This document shows, in pieces, positions 1 to 10,989 of a stretch of 64,000 nucleotides of DNA. The translations under genes and the position numbers were made by a program. Within the stretch, counting starts at the first letter, position 1; each line of letters begins with the position of its first letter. The notes under the pieces are model-generated. The model made no database searches, had not been told where the DNA came from, and was given only the letters and a program-made list of their open reading frames with translations. The stretch comes from Manihot esculenta. Its lineage: Eukaryota; Streptophyta; Magnoliopsida; Malpighiales; Euphorbiaceae. The stretch spans positions 7,855,873-7,919,872 of the forward strand of contig NC_035171.2 in assembly GCF_001659605.2 (NCBI RefSeq), given 5' to 3'.

Positions 1-797
1 AATATAAATCATAATTTTATTAAAATGTTTTTGAATGAAATAAGCTTTAGCTACAAAATAACTAAAATTTATGCTAAAGAGAAAAAGTATTTTTTTTATA
101 TAATTGAGAAATATAATCTCCAGTAACATTATAAATATATAAAGCAGGCTAAATTAAGAATATTAAAATCGATGAATATTTATTATTTGTTATGTGAATT
201 AAAAAAATACACATAATTAAAAATTACATAAAATTTTAAATATATTTTTAAAGTTTTTTATTAGTTAAAATAATAGTATTTCTTTGACTCTTGGAATTAT
301 TCGCTTTACACAGTTGGTTAAACCCACTCAACCATGCCCTTTACATATATAAAAATATAGAAAAATACTTATTTAAATTGAATTTTTAGATTCAACTATA
401 AGTGAATTTATATAAAATTTTATATATTTATATTATAAATTTATGTGAAATTCAATTTATACTTTTTGCTATTTGTTTGAAATTAAGTATCGTTTTAAAA
501 TAATGTGTAATTTGTGTTTGCATTTATAAACTAATAATTTTTATAAATTGTTATGTAATTCACAAAATCAATGTTTAAATTGAGATTTTTTAAATAAAAT
601 ATATAGTAACAGAAATTAATATTAACATTTCAAATTAATACTGTTAGTATAAAATTTTAGTTTCTGATAATTTAGTAAATTATCAGAAATATAAGATGAA
701 ATATAAGTTAGTAAATTATGAAAACTAAAATTATTGAATTAAATTGTAATTTTGAGAAAACAAGTTGACTATGATTGGAGAAGTTAGTAAATTACAG
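1..797. other. AT-rich intron/intergenic DNA of RLP locus 1
   Basis: No coding signal. The stretch is very AT-rich and resembles the introns between LRR exons of locus 2 (about 11.4-11.9 kb) and the paired blocks at 16.9 and 17.7 kb, with shared phrases such as the run just before the exon at 798. It is most likely intronic sequence of the receptor locus whose 5' exons lie outside the window. Confidence 0.5.
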
Positions 798-3700
798 GTT
801 TTGAAAGATTAGAGAAGTTAGACATTAGTTGGAATAGATTCAATGAAAATATCTTACATCACTCGACACTTTTGAGTTTTAGTCGCAATTATATGGAAGA
901 TTCATTTCCTATCCAAGATATGTTTGGTTTTTAAAATTATTTTCTTTACATTCATTCTACCACAACATTCTGTTAACTCTGTTCTTTTTTTTCTTTTCCT
1001 GCTATTTGTGCAGAACTAAAGAATTTGAAGAGTTTAGAATTCTTGGATATAAGTTATAACAGTTTTAATAGCACCTTATCATTTAAAGGTAAACTTTAAA
1101 TTTTTTTATGTAATTTGTCTTTACATTTATAAATTTGATTATTTTTATGAAAAATAAACTAAAACATTTGTCTTCACTTTAAGTAATATTATTCATTAAA
1201 ATTTATTATATAAATTATTTATATCATAACTTTCATATTAATTTAAATAAAATATTAAGATAAATAAAATATAAATCACAATTTTATTAAATTATTTTTT
1301 AATAGAATAAGTGTTTAGCTGCAAAATAACTGAAAGGCCATTATATTATTTTGTGCGTGTTCTTAGCTTTATCGGTTTAAAAACTTAGTTATTAGAATAC
1401 CAAAAATTCCAAACATTTTAACTTATTTTTATAATTAGGATTAAAGTAAACATTTTTCATAAAATTTAAATATAAATATTCATAAATTTTTTAATAATAT
1501 TTTATTATTGCTTTATTCATTTATTAACAGCGTAAGGTACCATATTTATTTTAAAACTTGATTATTAAAATTTTAATATTAAATTTATTTGTTCAAGACT
1601 CTAAATAACCACCAAGAATTTGATAACGTATGATTTAATATCCAATATTTTTTTAATAGAAATTTAATAATGTTGGTTTTTTTTTATTGTTTTACCTATT
1701 TCTTAAAATTTAAGTTATTAAACAGCAATTATAAAAAGTTTAAAAATCTAAAAATAATACTTTAAGTTTATCAAATTTAAATAACTTTTGACAATTTTTT
1801 AATGTTTAAAAAGGATTTTTTTAGAATATATAATATTATATTCAAAATGTTATATAATTTAAAATAATATATAAGTGAAATCAAATATTAGGATAAAACA
1901 AAATCTTGTTATTAATGTATAATAATGTAGGGTAAATAACATAAATCTTTTCTTATTTTTCTCTATTTGGATTACTTTTAATTTATTTATTACTATTTAT
2001 TTTTAATTTATTACAAAAATCAATATGTATATCAATAATTTTATTTAGAGCCATTAATTTTATTATTATAAATTAGTCAATCTAATTTCTTTGGTTATAC
2101 AGACTTTTCGACTTTCAAAAGGTTAGAGACTTTGAATTTGGGGGGCAACGCTTTCACTGGATGTATTCCGGAAGATATGTGGGCTCCACCTTCTCTGAAA
2201 GCATTATATTTATATGGTAACAAACTCAGTGGCTCTTTACTAAAGCAAAGTAAGTTTACTGAAACACAGTCAAATTCCAATTTTGTGATAATCATTTGCA
2301 GAGAGAAGATGTTAATGTTAGTAATCTTTTTATTTGTTATAATATAGGTTTGTGTGGTTTAAAAGATCTTCAACATTTAGATCTCAGCTATAATGAATTT
2401 GGAGGCACTCTTCCTCAATGCCTTGGCAATTTGACATCTCTCACATTCCTAGATCTGTCAGAAACCAACTAACAGGGTATCTTCCTTCATTTTGGCCACC
2501 TAAGCTCCAATCTCTTGATCTTAGCCATAATCATCTCGAGGGCGTATTCTCTTTCAATTATTCTAGCCTTGAGGTGATTGGATTAAGTAGCAACAAAATT
2601 ACATTTGAGAATGGTTGGATTTCATCATTTCAGTTACGAGCTCTTATAATGCAAGATTATGGTCTCGAAAGTATTCCTGAGTTTCTGTTTCACCAATTCA
2701 AATTGGAAGTACTTGACCTTTCTCACAACAAACTAAAAGGAAGATTTCCTTATTGGTTACTTCATAACAATGGAGGACTTGAGATCCTAACTCTCATGAA
2801 TAATTCTTTCAATGGCTAGCTTCAAATTGGGGCAAAGATGCTTCCGAGCATGACATATCTTAATTTAGCCAGAAATCATTTTGAAGGTGATCTTCTTTTT
2901 TCTGCTGGCGATGACTGTAAATTGATCGCTTTAGATTTGTCTCATAACAACTTTTCAGGGGAAGTTCCAGAGAGACTGCTTTCAAATTGCATTTCCTTGA
3001 GCTATTTGAGGTTATCTCATAATAATTTTCATGGTCAGATAGCATTGTTTAACTTGACTCGAATTGCTGATTTGCAATTGAATGACAACCAATTCGAAGG
3101 GACCCTATCAAGTTTACTCACCAATTTTAATCATCAAAGCTATGGCCCAGAGGTGTTACATTTGAGCAACAATCGATTGCACGGTGAGATTCCACACTGG
3201 ATGGGTAACTTCACACGATTGGAATATCTCAATTTGCGTCATAATTTTTTTCAAGGTCAGATTTCATGCCAACTTCTTTCAACAGGAATAGAGTATCTAG
3301 ACCTTTCTTATAATTCTTTTTCTGGGTTGTTACCTTCTTGCTCCAATGGAAATTCTTTGCGACAAATAAATTTGCAAGGTAATAGATTCAGTGGTTCAAT
3401 ACCTGAAGCCTTGCTTAATATCTCAACACTGAACTCATTAGACTTAAGTGACAATGAGTTGTCGGGCACCATTCTTAATAAATCTGGTGAGAATTTAAGT
3501 GGTTTACGAGTTCTTTTATTACGAGGAAATCATTTCAATGGCTTCATTCCAAATTGGTTGTGTCATCTAAATGATGTCAACTTATTGGATCTCTCAAGAA
3601 ATTCCTTTTCTGGATCTATACCCCATTGTTTATATAATCTCTCATTTGCAAGGGAAGGAGAAGGACATCTCTATGATACTCCATTCAGTGATAAACTTTT

Positions 3701-4441
3701 TGGACTTGTGATAGAATATAGGGGTAGCAAGGAAACTCACTTAGATAACACAGGTCTTTTTGAGGCCGAGGTTGATGAAGAAAGTGAGTTCGTTACAAAA
3801 TATAGAGCCGACACATATAAGAATAAGGCTCTTAACTACATGTCTGGATTAGATTTATCAGATAATAATTTAACGGGTGAAATCCCATATGAACTTGGAG
3901 TGCTATCTCAGATTCATGCATTAACCTATTACACAATCAATTGACAGGATCTATTCCGAGATCTTTTGCAAATTTATCCCAAATAGAAAGTTTGGATCTC
4001 TCTTACAACATTTTAAGCGGACAAATTCCAGTAGAATTGATCGATCTAAACTTTCTAGAGGCATTTAGCGTGGCCCACAACAATTTATTAGGCAGAATTC
4101 CAGACATGAAAGGACAGTTCAGTACATTTGAGAGTAAAAGTTACGAAGGGAATCCATTTCTTTGCGGAACTCAAGTGAGAAGAAAATGCCACGATGATAA
4201 TGATGAACCATCTCCATCACAAATGGAGTCACCACAAGAAGCAAGTGGGAAATGGTATAAAATTGATCGCGAGATTTTCCTTGCAAGTTTTTCAGTAACT
4301 TTTATAATGTTCTTTTTGTCTGTCATCATCATTTTATATGTCAATCCTTACTGGCAACAAAAATTGATCTATCATACTAGACGACATCTATTTTCATGTT
4401 ATTATTTTTCGTATGATAATTTAGTGAAGTTATTTGTCTGA
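798..4441 (+). pseudogene. Receptor-like protein (LRR-RLP) pseudogene, locus 1, 5' part outside window
   Basis: Decayed LRR receptor-like protein of the multi-exon AtRLP14/15 type, a plasma-membrane class that senses extracellular ligands and signals through partner kinases. Visible exons are 798-917, 1014-1088 (one 25-codon LRR module ending at a GT donor), 2103-2249 and the last exon 2348-4441. About 20 LRRs (xLxxLxLxxNxxxG) are followed by the island-type segment, the C-terminal cap (YEGNPFLCG, 4143-4169), an acidic linker, a membrane helix (about 4273-4344) and a short tail. Lesions: the donor after the 798 exon reads AAG-AT instead of AAG-GT; one base is lost near 2459, shifting the frame after LDLS; TAG occurs at 2817-2819, where about one LRR also seems missing; one base is lost near 3925, so the C-terminal part continues in another frame from about 3941. 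No kinase domain follows, as expected for an RLP. Family identity is strong; loss of function is inferred from the lesions. Confidence 0.88.
1089..2102 (+). other. Intron of RLP locus 1
   Basis: AT-rich stretch between the one-LRR exon ending at 1088 (donor GTAAAC) and the exon starting at 2103 (acceptor TATACAG). I see no further LRR exon and no other feature. It contains homopolymer runs and diverged copies of intron sequence also found near 12.5-12.9 kb. Confidence 0.6.
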
Positions 4442-4609
4442 TTTTCATATCATTAATTAATGTAATCAGTTCCTAGATCACCTGGAACTAATAATGCTTG
4501 GACGGGTAATGTGAATTTACAATTGTTGTATTTATAACAATTTTGAGTATTAATCACCAAAGTAATTTTAAATCGTATATGTAAAATTGATTGATTGTGA
4601 TTTTATTTA
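4442..4609 (+). other. 3' flank of RLP locus 1
   Basis: Follows the TGA of the RLP C-terminal frame. AT-rich, with no ORF. Probably 3'-UTR and intergenic sequence; no clear polyadenylation motif can be singled out. Confidence 0.4.
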
Positions 4610-5280
4610 TATTAGAATCTTTAATTATGAATAGTCTAATTAAAAGAATAATGAACAAGTTAGAGCATCTAGACTTGAGTTAATTGGAACTTGCTTATTA
4701 CTCTCTAACCCGACTTATAGACTTTTTTTACAACTATTTGACAGGATTAATACCTACTTGTCTAACACTACAAAATAAATGGGGTTTGTATGTACTGAAC
4801 TCTTCAATACTAACAACCTTAGATATCAGAGACAATAATCTGTCTTCAATACTAACAACATTGAATATCAGAGACAATAATCTGTCCGGCAAGATTCTTG
4901 ATTCAATAACTTCACTTCCCAATTTATAAGTTTTTTTGCTGAAAGGAAATCATTTGGCTGGTACTACTCCAATTCAGTTATGTCAATTTATCGCATAATA
5001 CAAAAGGAAAACTAAGTCCGATTCATTGGCCGGTTAAATTTCCTTTGTACTATATATTGAAAAGTAAAAAATTAAGGATTCACTAGGTTAGTGTTAGTAT
5101 GCTCCCTCGATAAAACTCTTCGATGAGCAAATACTTGACAAGTTTAAGCATGTGAGTAACTATTTTCTATAGGTCAGAATTACCACATACTACGAGTCAC
5201 TTGTTTGAAAATTAAATTAACTTGACATTAATTTAGTGAAATAGTTTCTCTATTCACTTTCTCACTAAACTAAATAAATT
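4610..5280 (+). pseudogene. LRR-RLP gene fragment, duplicated again at 24.0 kb
   Basis: A relic of an RLP exon. Near 4660-4680 the translation resembles the 'NKLEHLDLS' start of an LRR exon, followed by LRR-like pieces (LDIRDNNLS, LNIRDNNLSGKI) at 4806-4890. The LDIRDNNLSS stretch occurs twice because about 42 bp are tandemly duplicated at about 4801-4884; the 24.0-kb copy has a single unit. Similarity to 24,005-24,600 continues beyond the coding part, through a shared non-coding phrase (GGATTCACTAGGTTAGTG) to about 5.28 kb, so the whole segment was copied, not just an exon. Frames are broken and there is no start; it is not a gene. Confidence 0.6.
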
Positions 5281-5681
5281 GTTGCCTTTCATAATTAAAA
5301 AATTAAAATACACCTTCTGAATCAGCGACAATCAATAATTCAGAACATAAAATCTCCCATGATCATAAGCCAAAAAGGCTGGCAGAACAATTCTTTGGTG
5401 GCCAAGTATTAAACAAAACAGAAAGTTTCAATATAATAAGTTTATCAAGAGGGACGACATATTAACATGTGATTTCTAATTTAGTAAATAATGCATCAAT
5501 CTGAAAATGTGCAGAATATCAGCAGGTAAAATAATTGGTTAAACAAATTTATTATTTCAGAATCCACATCAATATTAACATAGGAATTAACAATTTATCT
5601 ATTAAGGATTTATCTTATTCATTTAAATGGAAAGCCAAGGGGAAAGAAAAGGGGCATACAACAGCACCACCATGAAGTTTT
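5281..5681 (-). other. Probable 3' flank of the glycerol kinase fragment
   Basis: Contains no ORF. It lies directly downstream, in the minus-strand sense, of the orphan glycerol kinase exon and is less AT-rich than its surroundings, so it may be its old 3'-UTR. This is an inference from position only. Confidence 0.3.
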
Positions 5682-5924
5682 TCATATTGAAAGATCAGCC
5701 AAATTAAAAGTCCTTTCCACGGCTTTGAACCAAAAATCCGCCCTCTTCTTCCTTAGCTCTTCATTTATTAAGGGGCGGAAAATAGTATTTGTCTTAGCCT
5801 TTTCTCCAGAAGCAAATATGTCCTCTTTCCAAATCCCCACAGCCAAACCAGCAACATAGGCCACTCCAAGAACTGTTGTCTCTATATCAGCAGGTCTCAC
5901 AACTGGGGACCCCAACTAGTCCAC
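5682..5924 (-). pseudogene. Glycerol kinase, orphan last exon (pseudogene fragment)
   Basis: The minus-strand translation starts with LGSPVVRPADIETT and continues through GLAVGIW and ASGEK to RTFNLADLSI and a stop. This is the C-terminal end of plant glycerol kinase (FGGY family, GLI1/NHO1 type), which phosphorylates glycerol to glycerol-3-phosphate in the cytosol. About 79 codons are present where the enzyme normally has over 500 residues. A good intron acceptor (TTTATAG) precedes GTGGAC at 5924, matching an intron-exon border. The codon before LGSP is TAG (5916-5918), where the family usually has a second leucine codon, so even the fragment carries a nonsense change. No other glycerol kinase exon is visible upstream on that strand, where there are only AT-rich repeats. 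It is unrelated to the receptor cluster and was presumably carried in by a rearrangement. Confidence 0.82.
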
Positions 5925-6719
5925 CTATAAACCATTATGAATGCAAACAATTAAGATTAAACTATTGTCTATAATTATTAAATATACTGTTAACATTTTC
6001 AACAACAATAAATTTTATTTTATGGTAATAATTATAAATATGTTTTAATAAATATATTATTTAATTTAAAATAGTAATATATATAAAATAATTAAAAATA
6101 ATATTTCTATTATAAAATTTTCATAATTATTAATGCAAATTAAATTATATCTTTTTTTTTTGAAATAGACAAATTAAATTATATCTATTGTGGAAGCTAT
6201 TGACTACATATTTAATAGTTAGATTACTATTATTTTTAAAATTAAATATATTATTTAATTATAGTTAAATATGGGTTAATATTATTTTCATATATGAAAT
6301 TATTTTATATTTAAAAAATACTACTTTTAGCATTTTATATCAACTTTTACATTTTAATTTTTGAAAATTGGCTAAAATTACAATCAATTCATTCAAAATT
6401 TAAACGTTTGAATTAAAATGCAAAATGATATAAACATTTAGTCTTTTTATATGCTTGGTCATTAGTTTATAATTAAAAAATAATAGAAATAATAAATGTG
6501 GCATGTTAATTAGACTATCAAATTTAAAAATTTACAGATTAATTAAAATTGTAAAAAAAAAGTAAATATCGAGCCTATTAAAGTAAAATTAAAAAAATTA
6601 AATTAAAATGTAAACACATGTATACGTTAAGTCTTTTGGATCAATTGGCTTTAATTTTTTTAATTTCTAGATAATTTGGTAACCCACCTATGATTTAATC
6701 CATGTTATTTCTAATAATA
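5925..6719. other. AT-rich intergenic DNA
   Basis: No gene. It begins with what would have been intron of the glycerol kinase exon, then AT-rich sequence. It contains a tail-only retroposon insertion at 6153-6169, listed separately. Confidence 0.5.
6136..6186 (-). mobile_element. Tail-only retroposon insertion with 17-bp target duplication
   Basis: The 17-mer CAAATTAAATTATATCT occurs at 6136-6152 and again, identical, at 6170-6186. Between the copies is only a T run followed by GAAATAGA. On the minus strand this reads as a few bases plus a poly(A) tail. The same T(n)GAAATAG end borders the full SINE at 53.6 kb. The arrangement is what an extremely 5'-truncated SINE insertion would leave. Confidence 0.6.
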
Positions 6720-6854
6720 GAAATAAAGGTAAAGTTACATAATTTTTTTTCAAATTCTCAAAGAGTCGGTAACTGCATCCATCACTTCACCACTTTAACT
6801 ATATGTAAATAATAATAATAAATAAAAATATAAATTTTTAATAGAATCGATTAA

Positions 6855-7232
6855 AATTACTATTTAATCGTTATGATAAGAGAAAATTTATTAATTGGTC
6901 TATCAATTTTAAAAAAATATATTAAAATATCTCTAATATTTTAAAAAATCTACTAATTAGTCCTCCTATTAATTTTAACAGTTAAATATTATAAAAAAAT
7001 CTAAAATATCCGTGATATAAAGGAACTAATTAATATATTTTTTAAAAATTTAAAAGATCAACTAATAAATTTTTTAAAATTATAAGGATTATTTAGTAAA
7101 ATACTAGTTAAAACTAATAGAACTAATTAGTAGATTTTTTTAAACATTTAAAATATTTTAATATATTTTTTAAAATCAAAAAATTAATCAGTGAGTTTTT
7201 TCATATTATAAAAACTAAATAATAATTTTTTT
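6855..7232. mobile_element. Foldback (long terminal inverted repeat) element, copy 1
   Basis: About 375 bp whose two halves are imperfect inverted repeats. The left arm reads into AATATATTAAAATATC and CTACTAATTAG; the right arm, read on the other strand, gives the same phrases in the same order over roughly 110 bp. No coding capacity. Further copies lie at about 47,448-47,826, 51,116-51,501, 55,608-55,997, 57,960-58,215 (truncated) and 61,358-61,737. Because the neighbouring DNA is also shared, most copies spread with the larger spacer unit rather than by independent transposition. Confidence 0.55.
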
Positions 7233-7880
7233 TTTTTTTACTAATGAAGCCCCTATTATTGCATTGGAAATTAGATTGTGACTTGGGCACATTAAACCAA
7301 AGAACCCTTAAATGGATTTTGAACGTCCTTTGTCATTTGGGGAAAAAATCCCTTCATTGGATATTGATTCGAAAATTTTTTGAAAATTATTATTGTAAAG
7401 ATTATGTAAAGAGATATTAAGTTTCTATTAATAAATTTAATTTTTTAAAAAATTTATTTTTATTTATTGTAAATTTTAAAAATAAAACAAAAATTTTACT
7501 TTTGTTTTTCTATTTTATATATTCTAATTTTAAAAGTATATAAAAATATAAAAAGTTTACGAGTTTTACTACTACTAATAAACAAGAAAAAAAAAAGTTT
7601 TACATTCATATATATTTTACCATTATTCCATACATTATGAAATATAATTAACCTCATTTAGATCAAGACTTACATACAGAGATGGAACAACAAAAAAACT
7701 TGCATAACAATAGGCAATGAAAACAATCAATACCAAATTCAGAAAAAATAAAAAAATATGATAAAAAAATAAAACAACTAATGATAATTTGCACAACATC
7801 AAATTAAAAAAATAAAAAATAAATAAAATTAGAAGTTAATGACAAAGTCTAAATTATTTCAAACCTCTTATTTTCAAAGT

Positions 7881-8325
7881 GGAAGTGATTGTGTTCCCAC
7901 AATTTACACCAAATTGTACTCCTTTTCATTTCGTTCTGCACTCCTTTCCATTTCGTTCTCTTCAAAATCCATCGAGGTATAATTAAGTTTGAAATTAAAC
8001 CATCATTTCAAATTCTCAATTTCAAAGTGGAAGTGATTGTGTTCCCAGAATGTACACCAAATTGCACTCCTTTCCATTTCGTTCTGCACTCCTTTCCATT
8101 TCATTCTCTTCAAAGTCCATCGAGGTATGATTAAGTTTGAAATTAAACCATCATTTCAAATCCTCAATTTCAAAGTGAAAGTGATTGTATTCCCACAATT
8201 TACACCAAATTGCACTCATTTCCATTTCGTTCTCTTCAAAGTCCATCTGAATACAGTTAAGTTTGAAATTAGACCATTAGCTCAATTAAGCTCGAGATAG
8301 AAATCAATTAAGATTGGAACTATCT
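7881..8325. repeat. Tandem triplication of a 148-bp spacer piece
   Basis: Three adjacent copies start near 7881, 8029 and 8178, each carrying TGATTGTGTTCCC or TATTCCC, ACACCAAATTG, CACTC(C/A)TTTCC and AGTTTGAAATTA. Elsewhere in the window (26.3, 49.4, 59.9 and 63.3 kb) the same piece occurs once. The ORFs seen across it are by-products of the repeat. Confidence 0.75.
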
Positions 8326-8345
8326 AAGATGGTAATTCTAAACTC

Positions 8346-8816
8346 TTTCTCTCAAATTTTTATTAAAAATATTGAAATTGGCAATATAATCTCTACAATT
8401 TGATATGTTTCCAACTATGAATTCAAAAAAATAAAAATTATATAAATTTAAACTGAATCAAAATTAAGCATGAACTATTAAAATTGATCACAGTGAGTTT
8501 AAAATATGAATTAATTATCAAAGAAAGTTAATCCCATAGATAAAAAAGAAAAAAAAAGAATAGAAAGTAAGAACTTATTGATCAACTTTAAAAATTTGAA
8601 TATGTTATTTTGCTTTAAAGGTTTATTTGATATATTTTTTAAAATTTATTTAATATTTTTTAAAAAAAATTGATAATTCTATTTATTACACATTAAAAAT
8701 TAAAATGACATTAATTTATTTATTGTTCTAGACTTTAAAAGTTACCTTTTGTTAAAAAGAAAAATCCAATATTTGTCAATTAGGGATGTGATGGGAGACT
8801 AATAGTTATGAATGAA
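8346..8816 (+). other. 5' flank of RLP locus 2
   Basis: AT-rich upstream region ending at a TATA motif. Much of it (about 8370-8460 and 8580-8745) is shared with 60,170-60,570, upstream of the exon-1 relic, showing that promoter-side sequence was duplicated together with exon 1. Confidence 0.5.
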
Positions 8817-8824
8817 TATAAATA
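8817..8824 (+). promoter_or_regulatory. TATA box candidate of RLP locus 2
   Basis: TATAAATA lies 39 bp upstream of the ATG at 8863. An alternative in-frame ATG at 8812 lies before this motif, so the ATG at 8863, which opens directly into the signal peptide, is the better start. Confidence 0.45.
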
Positions 8825-9617
8825 AGGGGAAGGAGTGGTGGATGGGAGCATCGCATTTCCAAATGGAGTTGGCTAACATAGCAAAGTGCTTATTGTTGGG
8901 TGTTGTGATTCTGTGGATTCAAATCCATGGAAACAAAGGTTGCTTTGAAGAAGAGAGATTGGCTCTCTTAGATTTCAAGGCATTTATTGGATCAAATGGG
9001 TTTGACGCAGACCATCTTCTTCCTTCATGGATTCATGATCCAACCAGCAATTGTTGTAAATGGGAGCGTGTAACGTGCAGCTCAACTACAGGTCACGTGA
9101 CTGAACTCTCGCTCAACAATACATGACAATTGGAGAGTGATTCGTTTTATTTTGATGAAAAAATTTGGTATATAAACTTATCAATGTTCCAGCAATTGAA
9201 AGAGCTCAAAACTCTTAATTTATCCTACAATCATTTCGATGGTTCTATTGATAACCAAGGTAATATACTCTATTTCTATTCTTATTTTTACTTTTTTTAT
9301 TTATTTTCTAAATATAAAAATATTTAAATATAATTTCTACTATTAATAACATGATATAAAAATGTCTAGGAATTATATTGATTACAGTCTAGGTATAATT
9401 TTTGCAATTTAATTATGTAAAAGTGATTAATTAATTAACTGTGACGTAAAATAATATACAAGTTGTATGGTATACAGATTTTACAGATTTTCAAAGATTA
9501 GACGAGTTGGATTTAAGTAGTAACAGATTCAATAATAGCATATTATTATCATTGGTCCCATCACTTAATACTTTGATTCTTACAGACAATGATATGGAAG
9601 GTTCATTCCCTAATCAA

Positions 9618-10985
9618 TATATTTTTTATTACTGATTGAATGACCACTATACTCTTAAATATATATTTAATTACTGATTGAATGAACACTATACTCTTAA
9701 ATTTTATTTTCAATTTTTTAAAATTATTTTTAAAATTTATTTAATAAAATATAGCGGCTTTGTATTTAAATAAATATTTCATTCATCTTATAATTTTAAT
9801 TCTTTTTGCTTTCTTATATATATAAAGAAAAATAATTTTTTTTATTAACTTTTTAATTATACTATTTTAAAAATATTAAATTTTATTTTATGTTAATAGA
9901 TATTTTGAAAAGTTTTTTAAAAATAAAATAAAATAAAATAGGACTATAATAGTCGATTTATATATTATTATAGCGAAAAAAAATTACAATAATTTTAGAA
10001 CAATTAAAAAAAATATAAATAAGAATTATAACATAAGAGGAATAAATATTACATTTATATTAAAAAATATTTACATAATTAAAAAAATATATAATTAAAA
10101 ATAATCTAAAATTTTTAAATATATTTTCTATTTTTTATCATAAAAATAAAAGTAATTTTGGAATTGCATATATATATATTCAGTGATTTTTTTAGATTAT
10201 AATTAAATAATAAAAAATAATTTATTATGTGAATTTTTTTTAAAAAATACAAATTATTTTCCAAAAGCCCTAATTTAATAATTTTTTATTTATTTTATAT
10301 AATTTAATATTTTTTATTTATTTCCACAAATAAGTAATAGCAAACACGCTAATTTCTTTATTTAAAGTATAAAAATTTAAAATAAATTATTCAATTCACC
10401 ACATTTTACATATCTCTTATTACACTTAAACATATATAATGAATAATTTATATATATAAATATTTTAATAGAATTATTCTTACAAATTTAATGTGTACCT
10501 CATAAACATATATAATGAATAATTTATATATATAAATATTTTAATAGAATTATTCTTACAAATTTAATGTGCAACTCATATGGGAAATAATAAAAATATT
10601 ATATTTATCATTCTCTAAACATAATATATATTATATTTTTAAATTAAATAAAAATTTTAAGTAGAATGCCATTTTATTGATAAAATAAAATTTGAGAGAT
10701 AATTAAAACTATTTTTTATCATTTAAATTGTAGTTAATAATAAATTTTAATAAAGTAGCCATCACATTAACTTTAATTGTATTATTTATTTAATCATAAA
10801 ATTCTAATAAAATTAAATATCATCCGAAGATAATATAAAAAGTTACTATATATAATATTTATTTGGATTGAATATATAAGTAAAATTGTTAGATTAAATT
10901 ATAAGTATGACGATTAAAATTATTAAATTAAATTATAATTTTAACAAAAAAGTTGACTTTTTTTATTATCCCTACTTAAACGTCT
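9618..10985 (+). other. AT-rich intronic stretch of RLP locus 2
   Basis: No exon recognised. It contains AT-rich low-complexity sequence and an exact-looking tandem duplication of about 76 bp (10,428-10,503 and 10,504-10,579). Confidence 0.5.
10428..10579. repeat. 76-bp tandem duplication
   Basis: Two adjacent copies begin with AAACATATATAATGAATAAT at 10,428 and 10,504. They differ at only a few bases near the ends (GTGTACC against GTGCAAC). Intronic, no coding content. Confidence 0.8.
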
Positions 10986-10989
10986 AATA

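Larger units (their letters stand above)
6720..8345. repeat. RLP spacer repeat unit, copy next to locus 2
   Basis: Non-coding block that recurs many times at 24-31 and 45-64 kb. Order of landmarks: AGTCGGTAACTGCATCCATC (about 6763), a foldback element (6855-7232), CCCCTATTATTGCATTGG (about 7247), a diverged middle part, and the AAATTGCACTCCTTTCC landmark (7880-8240). It lies directly upstream of RLP exon 1 at 8863, so it appears to be the original spacer/upstream region of this receptor gene. No ORF of interest. Confidence 0.65.

Noticed and set aside
7889..8300. Two overlapping ORFs of 81 and 87 codons (FHFVLFKIHRG-type)
   Set aside because: They read across the 148-bp tandem spacer repeat and repeat the same peptide; there is no family resemblance.
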